DNA of 64,000 nucleotides from Clarkia xantiana subsp. parviflora (lineage: Eukaryota; Streptophyta; Magnoliopsida; Myrtales; Onagraceae). The notes beneath the pieces are model-generated. The model had not been told where the DNA came from, ran no database searches, and saw only the letters and a program-made list of their open reading frames with translations. Position 1 is the stretch's first letter, and each line of letters starts with the position of its first letter. Made by a program: the position numbers and the translations under genes. The stretch is from contig JAPTYO010000023.1 of the NCBI GenBank assembly GCA_036873135.1, positions 2,429,834 to 2,493,833 on the forward strand, in the 5' to 3' direction. Shown here piece by piece: positions 34,600 to 53,149 of the stretch.

Positions 34600-34945
34600 T
34601 TGATGAATTAGTGGACTTAAACAAAAAGCCTCAGCCAACATAGTTCAACTCTTCCCTATTCAAACTTCAAATCGATAAATCCAGCCTTTAGAGTTGAATA
34701 TTAGCTTAAAACATACTATTTACTTTTGATGAGCCAATATGGAACAAACCTAGTATTACATTCAAAAGAGCCGGTGCCTGGAAATGTTTCTTTTTAGATG
34801 CACCTAATTATTGACGGATTCAAACTTATAAAGTAATTCAAGATCATAACAGATTGAGCCAAATTTCAATTAATCTAATTTTGGTCCGCCCATCTAGTTA
34901 GTGTGTTTGTTCTTATCTTTTGTTTCGTTTTCTACTCTAAAAACT

Positions 34946-35018
34946 GGTTGTGAACATGGATCTAACATGCGATCGATGGATCTTCACTCTCACTATCTCC
35001 CAAATGAGCTATCCCCGT
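34946..35018 (-). pseudogene. B-class tRNA-Phe pseudogene
   Basis: This is a 73-nt decayed copy with GAA retained. Confidence 0.7.
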
Positions 35019-35509
35019 TTGTTGATGTTTTGAACTTATTCAAGAAGTCCTAAACAACCTAGTTCGATTTTTCCATATTCAAATTTCAATTCTATAAATG
35101 CCATCAATTTGACTAAACTTGACATGATACATAATTTGAGCTCGAGCTGAATATTAGTGTAAAAACTATTATTTAACTATGATGAGCCAAGTGGAACACG
35201 CCTATTATTGAGTTTAGAAAAGCCCCAACCTGGAAATGAATCAGTTCAGTATACATTATGTCAAGATCAAGATATCTTGAGCCAAATTTTAATTAATATA
35301 ATTTTGATTCTCATTTATAGTTATTTCCTAAGTTCTTATCTTTGGTTTCGTTTTACAAATTCAAATTCGTTTTCAATAAATCTCATCATTTGGAGTCAAA
35401 TTGACCTGATACAGTAATTTGAGCTCGAGTTGAATATGAGTGTTATAATTAAAATGAACACGCATATTAGTGCGTTCCCATCTTATGTCTCATTTTCTTC
35501 TCTAAAATA

Positions 35510-35582
35510 TGCGGTGAGCGTGGATCAAACACGAGACCTTCACATCTTCAGCCTGACGCTCTCCCAACTGAGCTATACCCGC
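35510..35582 (-). pseudogene. A1 tRNA-Phe, decayed
   Basis: It is 73 nt with GAA and a good T stem. It carries about five changes across the T loop, variable region, anticodon stem and acceptor. Confidence 0.7.
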
Positions 35583-35955
35583 TTGTTGATTTATTGAACT
35601 TAAACAAGAAGCCCCAGCCAACCTAATTCGACTTTTCCCTATTCAAATTTCAAATAAATAAATCCAGCCTGTTGAGTCAAGTCGACCTGATACAGTAATT
35701 TGAGCACAAGTTAAATATTAAGACGTACTATTTTCTTTTGATGTACAAAGATGGAACAAAACTAGTGTTACATTAAAATAAACTGGAACCTGAAAATGGC
35801 TCGGTTCAGATGCACTCTGATTAGTGTCAGATTCAAACTTATACAGAAATTCTAGATCAGAATAGTTTTAGCCAAATTTCATTATTATTTTTCGTTCGCA
35901 CCTTTGGTTAGTGTGTATGTTCTTATATTTGTTTTGTTTTTTTTATCTAAAAAGA

Positions 35956-36028
35956 TTGCTTAAGCAAGGATCAAACATGCGACCTTTAGATCTTCGGTAT
36001 CACCCTTTCCCAATGGAGCTATCCCCGC
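35956..36028 (-). pseudogene. C-class tRNA-Phe pseudogene
   Basis: It is 73 nt. The 5' acceptor strand is intact and the remainder degenerate. Confidence 0.7.
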
Positions 36029-36575
36029 TTGTTGAGTTTTTGAACTTAAACAAGAAGTCAAAACCAATCTAGATCAAGTTTTTCATATTCAAATTTCAAT
36101 TCAATGAATCCCATCATTTCGAGTAAACTTGACCCGATACACCTATTATTGTGTTCAACTGAACGCGAACCTCGAAATGACTTAGTCAAGTACATCGTAA
36201 GTCAAGATTGAAATATGTTGAGCCAAATTTCAATTAATTTAATTTTGATTCTCATTTGTAGTAAGTAGTGCCTAAGTTCCAATCTTTTATTTAGTTTTCC
36301 ATATTCAAAATTAATCCAACAAATCTCATCATTTCGAGTCAACATGACCATATACAGCAATTTGAGATTGAATTGAAAATTAGTGTAAAAAATATATGGA
36401 ACACACATTTTATTGCATTCAACTGAGCCCGAACATGGAACTGGCTCAGTTTAGTATATAGTAATTCAAGATCGAAATAAATAGAGCATTTCTTTTCAAT
36501 TAACCAAATTTAAGTTCTCCCCTCTTAATTAGAGCATATGTTCTCATCTTTTGTTTCGTTTTCTTCTCTAAAATA

Positions 36576-36602
36576 TGCGGTAAGCGTGGATCGAACACGT
36601 GG

Positions 36603-36638
<36 letters not shown>

Positions 36639-36648
36639 TTATCCCCGG
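36576..36648 (-). pseudogene. A2 tRNA-Phe, lightly decayed
   Basis: It is the best-preserved copy of the right block. The anticodon arm is perfect, but G1 is lost (CCGG) and the D stem, T stem and acceptor have single changes. Confidence 0.65.
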
Positions 36649-36995
36649 TTGTTGATTTAGTGGACTTAAAAAAGAAGCCCCCAGCCAACATAGTTCAACT
36701 CTTCTCTATTCAAACTTCAAATCGATGAATTCAGCCTTTAGAGTTGAATATTAGTGTAAAACATACTATTTACTTTTGATGAGCCAAGATGGAACAAACC
36801 TAGTATTACATTCAAAAGAGCCGGAACTTGGAAATGTTTCAGTTCAGATGCACCTAATTATTATCGGATTCAAACTTATAAAGTAATTCATGATCATAAT
36901 AGATTGAGCCAAATTTCAATTAATCTAATTTTGATTCGCCCCTCTACTTAGTGTGTTTGTTCTTATCTTTTGTTTCGTTTTCTTCTCTAAAAAAT

Positions 36996-37068
36996 TGATG
37001 TAAGCATGGATCTAACATGCGACCGATGGATCTTCAGTTTCACTATCTCCCAATTGAGTTATCCCCCT
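36996..37068 (-). pseudogene. B-class tRNA-Phe pseudogene
   Basis: This is a 73-nt decayed copy with GAA. Confidence 0.7.
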
Positions 37069-37369
37069 TTGTTGTTGTTTTGAACTCATTCAAGAAGTCC
37101 TAAACAACCTAGTTCGAGTTTTCCATATTCAAATTTCAATTCTATAAATCCCATCAATTTGAGTATACAGTAATTTGAGCTCGAGCTGGATATTAGTGTA
37201 AAAATTATTATTTAATTATGATGAGCCAAATGGAACACGCCTATATTGAGTTCAGAAGAGTCCTAATCTGGAAATGACCCAGTTCAGTATCCATTATGTC
37301 AAAATCAAAATATCTTGAGCCAAATTTTAATTAATATAATTTTGATTCTCATTTATATTTAGTTCCTAA

Positions 37370-37558
37370 GTTCTTATCTTTTGTTTTGTTTTCCAATATC
37401 AAATTTCATTTCACTAAATCTCATCATTTAGAGTCAACTTAACATGATACAGTAATTTGAGCTAGTTCTTATCTTTTGTTTTGTTTTACAATATCAAATT
37501 TCATTTCACTAAATCTCATCATTTGGAGTCAACTTGACATGATACAGTAATTTGAGCT
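37370..37558. repeat. Direct duplication within a D monomer
   Basis: About 94 bp starting AGTTCTTATCTTTTGTTTTG is present twice in tandem with few differences. It is a local duplication outside the normal monomer period. Confidence 0.75.
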
Positions 37559-37678
37559 CGAGTTGAATATGAGTGTAAAAATTTAAAGGAACACGCTTAT
37601 TAGTGCATTCAACTGAGCCCGAATTTGGAAATGAAATAGCATGTTCTTATCTTTTGTCTCATTTTCTTCTCTAAAATA

Positions 37679-37745
37679 TATAGTGAGAGTGGATCGAACA
37701 TGCGACCTTCAAATCTTCAGTCTGATGCTATCCCAACTGAGCTAT
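37679..37745 (-). pseudogene. Truncated A-class tRNA-Phe at the array border
   Basis: About 67 of 73 nt remain. The sense 5' end is cut inside the acceptor strand (after GAGCTAT on the + strand), where non-array integrase sequence begins. Confidence 0.75.
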
Positions 37746-37961
37746 ACTGTGGAGATCAAATTCTTAGGCTCTGACAATGGAGTGGAGTATGAAAAGTCGG
37801 AATTCATCGCATTATGTGCAGTTGAGGGAATCATACTAATGAAGACAGTTCCTGGAAAGGCAAGACAGAATGGCATCTCTGAAAGGATGAACGGAACATT
37901 GAACGAAAGTGCACAGAGTATGAGAATCCATTGTGGACTGCCCAATATGTTTTGGGTCTGA
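37746..37961 (+). pseudogene. Ty1/copia retrotransposon integrase fragment
   Basis: The reading frame has the integrase core motifs of copia polyproteins: SDNGVEY (second catalytic Asp), then ARQNGISERMN with the catalytic Glu context, ending at FWV and a stop. Only about 70 residues are present. There is no gag, protease, RT or LTR next to it, so it is a relic. The left end is fused directly to the broken tRNA of the satellite. Confidence 0.85.
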
Positions 37962-38084
37962 CCATCCGTGCACAGGACCTAAGAGGATGAACAGGAACTA
38001 GGCGACCCCATCTGCGGTCTGACCCAATCATGGGTCGCACCATGGTTGGGTCAATTGGACTCTAGGGTCCAATTGGGTTTCCTA

Positions 38085-38310
38085 GGGACTAAATTGCAAA
38101 ATTCAAAAATTAGGTGTATAAATCAGAGGACTAAATTGAACAAAATAAAGTATTTAACGGTCAAACTTAACCGTTGACTAACAGATGCACCAAAAGTCTA
38201 CAACATGCACACATATTGCACAAAAAACCTACAAAATAAAACATATGACAGAAAAAGTCAACATTTGTCAAACATATGACACCAAAAGACCCATTAACCT
38301 AAAAAAATTC
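38085..38310. mobile_element. Half of a GGGTTAA-type foldback MITE
   Basis: It contains GGACTAAATTGAACAAAATA, an AACGGTC...CCGTTGACTAACAG segment, and ends CAAAAGACCCATTAACC, as in the right arms of the elements at 40,302 and 57,370. The left arm is missing. Confidence 0.6.
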
Positions 38311-38815
38311 AACATTTCAAGTCAACTCGACCACCACAGCATGTTTGTTGTCATGTAGGTTACACGCAATTAAAGAATAACCGAAAAAAATTGATCTAAA
38401 ATTACAAAATTGACATCATCAATATATTCATTCATAAACATCTACATAACCAGACTTAAAAAGTTACATCATAATGTGAAAAGCATTCCAAGAAATAGCA
38501 TTTTCCGTTAATGCAATTTCATCATTTTAAGTTTAGTTCTCAATCTTTCTTTAATCAGTCGGATAATCGACACATGATCAATTCCGTCCGATTTGTCAGA
38601 ACTAGTAATTATCCAAAACAGAAACTTAAGGAAACAAAACAAACAAAAATCTTGCATTTGTCCAAGCTAGCAATTTAAATTAATCCAGTTGTATTTCATA
38701 ACTCAATTTCGAACAAATATACAATCCGGTAACTTTATTAGGTGAGGAGCCGTAAGTGGCACTTTACTTGGGCTAACACCAAAAGTCCAGGTACCGAAAA
38801 AAAAAAAAAAATTGG
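38311..38815. other. AT-rich intergenic DNA, no feature recognised
   Basis: I see no gene, RNA or clear repeat here except a poly-A run near 38,797. Confidence 0.4.
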
Positions 38816-38824
38816 AATAGCGAA

Positions 38825-39558
38825 GAGTTTAAGAACACAATATGGGCATGAATATTTGCTCATGTTATCAAAAGGGGTCTGAATTAAAAAATTTCATTAT
38901 TAAAGGCCTAAATTTTCATGTTTGTGTGTTTTTGAGTTTCCGTCCAAATTTTCTGTTAAATGTAACGGAACCACGTGAAATGACAGAATTACCCTTTTGC
39001 AATTATTATACAATTTATCAGTTTAATTAATGAAATGTGAAATGTCTAAAATACCCCTGCACACTAATTATGCCCTTACGGCCACCACGGCTCCGGCGAC
39101 CACCACCCCGACTCCGACAACCACCACCCGGCTCCGGCGACCACCACCTCGACTCCGGCGACCGCTAAAAAAGCTCCAATCGGAGCTCTCTGTGGCCCTG
39201 ACTGGAGCCACAGAGCTCCAGATCGAAGCCACAGAGCTCCGATCAGAGCTTTTTTGGCGGTCGCCGGAGTCGGGGTGGTGGTGGTGGTGGCCTTGGTGGC
39301 TTAAAGGGTATTTTTGCCTTTTTAGGTCAAGCATGTGAGGGGCACACTTTGGTCAGAGGACATTTTCAGGTTTTTAGTTTATTTTCAGTCACATGTCAAG
39401 CATGTGACCACTTTCCATCACTTTTAACAGAAAAAATAGACGGAGACCTCTCATATAAACATAACTCAAAATTCAGGTCCTTATTAATATCATTTTTCAA
39501 TTCAGACCCCTTTTGGCAACATGGACAAACATTCAGGCCCCTATTGTGTTCTTAACCC
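38825..39558. mobile_element. Hairpin MITE with perfect 9-bp target duplication
   Basis: The terminal arms are GAGTTTAAGAACACAAT and ATTGTGTTCTTAACCC. They are flanked by the 9-bp direct repeat AATAGCGAA (38,816-38,824 and 39,559-39,567). The centre is a GC-rich second hairpin at about 39,070-39,300 with CCACCACC/GGTGGTGG arms and AAGCTC...GAGCTTTTT inner arms. Open frames on both strands across it are compositional. The 9-bp duplication points to a Mutator-type transposase. Confidence 0.85.
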
Positions 39559-39958
39559 AATAGCGAATACCGAGAAAAATAAAACCAAAGTCTAAATACA
39601 TGAAGCATATAGATTTAGAAACCTTATACATTAATTTATCTAGTACTAGTTGCACAAAAGTTAAACATATCTGTACTTGCAATAAACTTGCAAAATTTAT
39701 TACTGAAGAAGAATTGAGTAAATAACTGATGAACACATGCAATGTGGAGAGAAAAAGTGCAACATTTTAGTTATCTTCACAAAGGAGAAACAAAATTCAA
39801 CCAAAATAAAAGCACAGCTACTCCTTTCCGCTTCCCATCATTCACTCGGCAAACACAAAGACGACCACCACGCATCGAATCGACATCCGCTGCTGCTAGC
39901 TCGAGAGAAAGGTGCTCTCTTTCTTTCACGTACGTCATTATTAACACGACATGACGAC

Positions 39959-46991
<7,033 letters not shown>

Positions 46992-46996
46992 TCAAC

Positions 46997-47244
46997 CTGC
47001 AAATCGTGATATGAGGCTACTGCAAAACTGAGTATACTGAAGCAGAATTCTGAGGTATACTGAAGCACAGAGGTGGAGCTCATAGGATGCCAAATTATTG
47101 AAGTTCTGAGATTCATCGATTGCAAAACGAAAAACAGCCATAATAAAAATAAAAAATAAAAACTACACCAAATGAAGCAGAATTCGCATTCAAAGATTGC
47201 GATACGTATCAGGTTCAAAGGTGAAAAAGATGGAAGATCAGTAC
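46997..47244 (-). other. Probable 5' UTR intron of MIRO2
   Basis: A GTACTG donor follows CAGTG (exon edge 47,245). A TTTGCAG acceptor lies five bases before the start codon. No upstream ATG lies in the short leader between acceptor and start. This is inferred from splice motifs only. Confidence 0.5.
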
Positions 47245-47329
47245 CACTGCGAGATTTGACGAAGAAGGTGGAGAAGACGAAGCCACCAAAAACCCTAATG
47301 GCTAGGCTAAGTGTTTGGGTGGGGGGCTG

Positions 47330-49473
47330 CTAAGTATGAATAACTAAACGGAGGCTTCAAGGAGGAGTGCTTTCCAATCCAGGGTAGAAACTAGAAAGAA
47401 AGAGACGCTCTCAAATTAAACCAAAGTAATTTCTAATTTACTTGGTTAATTATAAAAAACAACAATGGAGTGTTTTGCAAGAAAATAAATGGTTTTTTTT
47501 TTTTTTTGCAAAAACAAACTAAATTAATTTTATATTAAAGAACTTTATAAACTCAGATCATATTTATTTACTTAATGTATGTATAATGGACAAATCAACT
47601 TTTTTTTATCGAACAACAAATCAACTTAGCTTTCGTTAATATACATTATTTTAAATATTATATGTTCAAATTTCATCATTTTTTAATGAAAAATATCAAT
47701 ATAGTTTACATTTTTCTATATTTTATTAATAAAGTTAAGTTTGTTTTCTTTAAAGAAAAAAAATCAGTATGTTTTTTTTTTCAAAACACTCAAAATTAAG
47801 TTTGGTTTATTGTAATTAACCTTAATATATAAATATATATTAATGTTATATATTTATATATATTTTTATGGTACAAATCTAATTATAGTGTCTATTCTAT
47901 CGTTAAAGTTATAAACTAATATATACAATTTTAGTGGATTAAATTAATTTAAAGATGATAATATTACATAAAAAAAAGTATGTGTATGTATATGTTTGAC
48001 TATAATTGTAATAGATATAACATATTTTGTGATAGATGTAACATGTTTCGTTTTGACTGTTTTAACGAATGAAATATGATTAACGGAATATTATATGGCA
48101 GATGATGCAAATATATAATTATTATTATTATTTTGAAAAATGTTAAAATTTCAAAATAAATAAAAAGGGGGGAATCTATAAATAAAAAAATAAAACTGAA
48201 AAATATGAGATTTAAAAATAATTTATTAAGTAAAATGTAACAAATAATATATATATTTTCTAAAAATGATAACTAATTTCTAAAAATGGTAAAGAAATCC
48301 TAAAACGGTAAAACTTATAAAGATGGTACAAAATTCATACTTTTTTTTTTGGTAAACGAAGCTCATATATTAAGAAACAAAATAGAATTACAACAATCTT
48401 TAGAAAAAAAGGCTTGATGGTAATTAATTGCACTACGTGATAAATGGTTAAAACCAAATTTCCGTTACATGAACATAGAGTGCAAAATACTCAAATTATT
48501 AAAGCTAAAACATTAGATGCAAATACTAAGATCGCGAGTGATCAGTTGAACTCCGAAAAAAGTAGGGGTAGAGGTGGTAGATGCGGTCGAGAAGTGATAA
48601 ACCTAAGAATGAAAGTGATCATATCAAGAAAAGGGTTGTCAGCTCTATGGACGCATACCAAGTGAATAATAATAATAATAATAATAAAATAAAGAAAAAT
48701 ATTAGCATATAAATTAGTATGGATAATTAATCACTATGGGAAAATAGTAAACTAAATTATGTAAATATTTATCAAAAAATAGAAACTAGAATTTAATATT
48801 CTAAAATAATTTTTGAATTTTTAAAAAATATAATTTTATTTTAAAAATATGAAAAAAAAATCCAAGAGTCCACTTGGTATCTTATTTTTTAAAATAAAGT
48901 TATAATTTTTCTTTTTATAATTTCATTTTAATGTTATTTTCACTATTTAAAAACAAATTGAATTTTTTAAGCATTTTATAATTTTGGTACCAAATTTTTT
49001 TTTTTTTTTTCAAAAATGTTATTTGAATTTATTACTTTTTTTCAATGTGATGAAGGAGTAAACGAAATTGTTCATAGATCATAAATAATGTAATTTTCTA
49101 TCATACTTTAGAAGATAAATTTTCATTATATCTTTTATGTTTGAACATTCATTATTTATTTAGTAACATCCAGACATTGCTTAAAAGTCTGATATAATAT
49201 AAATATAAAACTTGATGTCATATATTTTTGAAAGACATTTTCTACTAACAAAAAGAATGAGAACCCTATAATTTATTTTCGTAAACGTATAAGATTTAAT
49301 TGATTTACTATTAAGAATTTATGAAGAATTACTAAAAATAAGTTTTATTTGACTATTCACACACATATATATATTATGATAATTTTATAATTTCAATATT
49401 GTATTAAAAAAATTCATTATTTAAATAATACGTTGAAATTTTCACATAACATATGATATTATTATTTTTAGTG

Positions 49474-49512
<39 letters not shown>

Positions 49513-49690
49513 ATAATAATGTATGGAAGCCATCTAAGTGGATAACTACTATTTAAGATAATATTAGAATATTATTTATTATTATAAGATCATTTTATTA
49601 CCTCAAACATTATCATCATCATTATAAAATAATAAAAAATTATGCAGTAATCAATCAACAGTTGAGAAGTATACCAAAAATCAGCTCAGG
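47330..49690. other. AT-rich intergenic spacer between MIRO2 and MVK
   Basis: It is very AT-rich, with ATT/TAA microsatellites near 48,667 and 49,476 and several poly-T or poly-A runs. No gene or recognisable element was found. The 73-aa frame near 48,444-48,665 has no family features. Confidence 0.5.
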
Positions 49691-50047
49691 TTAGTGGCAA
49701 GCCATTATCTATATATATTCATCTTCATTTTAATGGTCTCACTGACCACTTCCATTGTTGGCTCTTCTAGCATGGAAGCAACATACAACAATTCCACCAG
49801 ATTACAAGGCAAAAGCCACAATTGATGAATTTTTCTTTTAGATTGATCATTGAAGTTTTCGGGTTTGTGAACATTCAAGCCATTTACCAACAAAATATGC
49901 ATGTTTCAACGATTCGCCGAACAGATACAACATGGACATGAAAACACACAGCAATCAAGTTTCTGTAAATTGACCAAACTCAATAACTACTCATCTTCGA
50001 TGGTATCGTTATTCATTTGGTGTAGATCGATCGAAGAAGACGACAAA

Positions 50048-52823
50048 TCAGGGTGGTGGAATGCTGTAGCAGATTTGAACTCCTTTCCCTCCAATTGCTG
50101 CGATCAGGCATTGGAATCCGCATGTCTGCAGCTCTGCAATTACTTTCTCAACAACAGCTCCTGATAGCACTGTTTCATCAGGTCAAGGAAAATGCTTCAC
50201 ATTCAACAACATAATACCATACCAACAATATGATCAAAATCAACTCATACAAGAGAAAATGAGAATAGTTGAATCTTAAGAATGATTCTAGATATCTAAG
50301 GAACTGCAGTGACCAAAGGTTCAAATCATCAAAATATGAACAATTTCATAATCCACCTCGGTTTTAGGCCTTCAACTAACGGTCCATGTGTTTACTAGGG
50401 TGTTTCACGACCATGAAGTTAACTACCAATGCAATAGTCTAGAACATTATAAGATGGGTTAATTACATACTTGTTAGCTGTACTTATACAAAGTTGCAAT
50501 TGTTAGCTCCATCTAACTGGGTAAATTGTGACAGAAACATGCACGTGCCAATCACATGTAGCAAATTGTACAAACAAGTAAAGCTAACAATTTGCTAATT
50601 AAACCCTTAAAAGATTAAAAGAGAGATCAATATAAATCTCAGAAACTGAACACAGCCAAATAGCATGAACACCAATCAGTTTTTTCCATTGGGTTTCTTG
50701 TTAGGGATATAATTATCCATAATCTATTAGAATATATTATTATTAGGATTAATATTAGTGATAATGTTATATCTACTATTAGTGATAGCGTTAGATATTA
50801 TATTTCATATTGTTATCGTTTAGAATATCTTATCTATTCAGATTATACTGGTCTAGACCTATATAAGGAACAGGGGTATGAATAAAACGATAAGCAGAAA
50901 GTTATTTCAATTATTTCAGTTATGTTATTTCAATTATCTAGTTCTTAGTTAGGTTAGTTCTTAGGGTTATCAAGACCCATAACATTTCCTTTCTGCTAAG
51001 TATGATCACTGAATGCATAATGCCCTGTAATTGCTAATTTTGTTCTTCCTGATGCATCTGTTCCCTATGTGACATATTCACTATCAATGTTTACTCAAGC
51101 CAAAATTCAGAATTAGTAGAAGGAATAAGAAAAGGATACGGGTTGGTAGCAATGTCAGAACACATCCTCCACCGCCAGCTCCAGTCAACTTAGAAGTTAA
51201 CTTGTATTTCAAGGTTGTACGGAGAACTGTTTCAATGGAAGCGTGGCTGACTCCCATAGACTGGAGCAGACCTTGATTCATTTCCATCAGTTCTCCAATC
51301 TTCTCTTCATTCTCAGTCAGAGAAAGGTCATCGGTAGCTGATGACTCAATAACTGTTGCCAGTTCATTGCTGATAGAGTCAACTGCATTGAACACAGAAG
51401 TCATGGCTTCTGGATACCTCCGAGCTCTCTCGGTAACACCAGCAACTAAGGCCTTTGTGTTCCTTCCCACCTTTGTGTTGGTAATTAGCATTCTAATGGG
51501 CAATCTGGACACTAAACGAGTCAAATTTCCTGACCTGAACTTGATCATATTACCTGTTGAAAAAAAAAAAAAACCAACATTACTATATGTAACTTAAGAC
51601 AACAGGGAAATTTAAGCATACGGTATTTTTTTTTCTAAGAAGAAACATGTATTACATACCGTATGTGCTCACTGTGTTGTCAATACCCGAGGGCTTCCCA
51701 TGTAATATCTTTTCACCCTCAAAAGCCCATTTGTTCACCAATTCTAGCTCATTCTCTGCAAAGTTTAGCCATCCTTGGTGGCTCAAGTCCAAGCTGACCG
51801 AACTAGAGAAACCAAGCAGTGCCCCTGAGAGAGCAACACAGAAAGCAGCAGATGATCCTAGCCCAGAGCTCAAGGGAAGATCAGAGGTGACAATAACTGT
51901 TGCAGGTTTGAATCTACCATTCAAAAGGAAAAACATAAATAGTTTATTGAGCAAATGCTTGAAGACATTGTAACATTCATTCAGCTATTAAAGTAAGATT
52001 GTTGAAAAGCTCTTACCCTTGAATGGAGGTATACAACCAGAGAAAAGCTGAAACTCCAGAAGCAAGGCCAATTTTCGCCTCTGGAATATTTTGTTCTTCA
52101 ACTAGAGTAGAAATCACTTTGGAACACTCCTTCGAGCATGTGGTTGGCTCGGAGCAGCTTCTGCCACTTGATTCAGGCAGCATTTGTTTGAGTCTTCCAA
52201 TTGGCCATGAAAACTCCAACCCCATGTCCTTTAGCTGAAGTTTAAGCGTATCATCGTTCTCTGCTTGAGAAAAAAAACGATGCTTAAAGACTGAAGATGC
52301 TGCTCTCAAAGTCTAGTATTCAAACATCAAACGGTTGAAAGCAAAAATATAAGAGAAAACAGTGAAGTTTCTATTAACAAGAACACATCCAGTGTAACCT
52401 AGGATCTTGGAAGAGAAAATCTACTCTTCAGTCTTCCCTTTAGATAATGGTACTAGCTGTCTCTTTCAAGAACCGAGCTCGATTCGATCTAAATGGTTCA
52501 GTATACATTATACATATGCAGAGCTTCTTACTAGATAAGACAATAGTAATAGTAGAAGAAACATCTGGAATTACGACAACTGATTCGCAAAAGTGAAAAC
52601 ACGTTATCAACTTTTCAAGAGGAGAATCAGATTAGATTCAGCATTTGCCACTACCCATTGAGATTGAGTCGATGATGAAAGAAAATGTACCAGTCTGTGT
52701 AGGAAAGCGGAGAGTAACAGAAGTGCATAGGTCAATTGCAGCAGCAACCGCGGTGGATCCGTGCACCACAGCGTGTTCGCCGGAGAGGATGATCTTTCCC
52801 GGAGCTCTCGCCGTCACCTCCAT
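50048..52823 (-). CDS. MVK: Mevalonate kinase
   Basis: It phosphorylates mevalonate to 5-phosphomevalonate with ATP in the cytosolic mevalonate pathway for sterols and other isoprenoids. The exons are 52691-52823, 52017-52260, 51660-51913, 51140-51553 and 50048-50160, totalling 1158 nt (385 aa; Arabidopsis about 378). This GHMP kinase starts MEVTARAPGKIILSGEHAVVHG with Lys10. The ATP-binding loop is GLGSSAA (143-149) and the catalytic base is Asp204 in GKPSGIDN. The C-terminal glycine motif is TGAGGGGC (334-341), and the tail is GVQICYSIPPP. The first ATG matches the family start; a reading frame extends upstream without an ATG. The last intron (50,161-51,139) contains a solo LTR. Exon 4 ends CCC before GTATCC, giving Arg349 where many homologues have Gly. 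Confidence 0.96.
50699..50984. mobile_element. Solo LTR in the last MVK intron
   Basis: It begins TGTTAGGGATAT and ends GACCCATAACA (5'-TG...CA-3'), 286 bp. A TATA-like CTATATAAGG lies near 50,870. The flanks TTTCT and TTTCC match at 4 of 5 bases as a target duplication. No internal region is present. Its size and ends fit a Ty1/copia-type LTR. Confidence 0.75.
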
Positions 52824-52890
52824 CGGAAAATTCCCTCGATCAATCCGCAACGACAGCTCTAACTCTCTCTCTCTCTCTCTTCTCAGTCGA
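52824..52890 (-). promoter_or_regulatory. MVK leader with GA repeat
   Basis: A (GA)n run (CT on the + strand, about 52,860-52,880) lies about 40 bp upstream of the start codon. GA/CT runs are common in plant core promoters and 5' leaders. No TATA box is clear immediately upstream. Confidence 0.4.
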
Positions 52891-53149
52891 TGATTCGGTT
52901 TTATAGCGCGATGATTGAATGGAGAGAGATCGGGAAATGGAGGAGACGGAAGTATAATGCAATGTGAAAGGGGTGATTTTTGCTTTCTCTCTCGATGGAG
53001 AGTCTACACTGGAGTGCTACTATGGCGGAGGAACCCAGTAATTGTCCAATTATTGTTCTCCCTTTTGGTTCGCTGTTCTTGGCTGACTGGTTTCTTTCTT
53101 TTATTGGACAAGCCTACAATACTAAATCTGGTAATATACTCATTTTATT

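Larger units (their letters stand above)
31895..37745 (-). repeat. tRNA-Phe satellite array, right block (diverged)
   Basis: The same monomer classes and landmarks as the left block are present, but every A-class tRNA here is damaged and several monomers are truncated. The block starts mid-monomer at GAGCTCGAG and stops inside a tRNA at 37,745. The higher divergence fits the older, non-homogenised edge of a satellite. Confidence 0.92.

Noticed and set aside
5654..35417. Recurrent open frames starting MSSEEPQP or MSSEEPQPRN and ending near SVNLIIWSQ
   Set aside because: They arise from the D monomer, vary freely at the end, break in many units and have no codon-use or domain signal.
1..37745. 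tRNA-derived SINEs
   Set aside because: Copies are tandem, lack poly-A tails and target duplications, and hold full 73-nt tRNAs rather than a tRNA-like head on a dispersed body.
39030..39338. Threonine/proline/arginine-rich and histidine-rich frames
   Set aside because: Compositional frames in the GC-rich hairpin of a MITE.
52824..52850. N-terminal extension of MVK starting at 52,850
   Set aside because: The codon there is TTG; the first ATG at 52,823 matches the family start.
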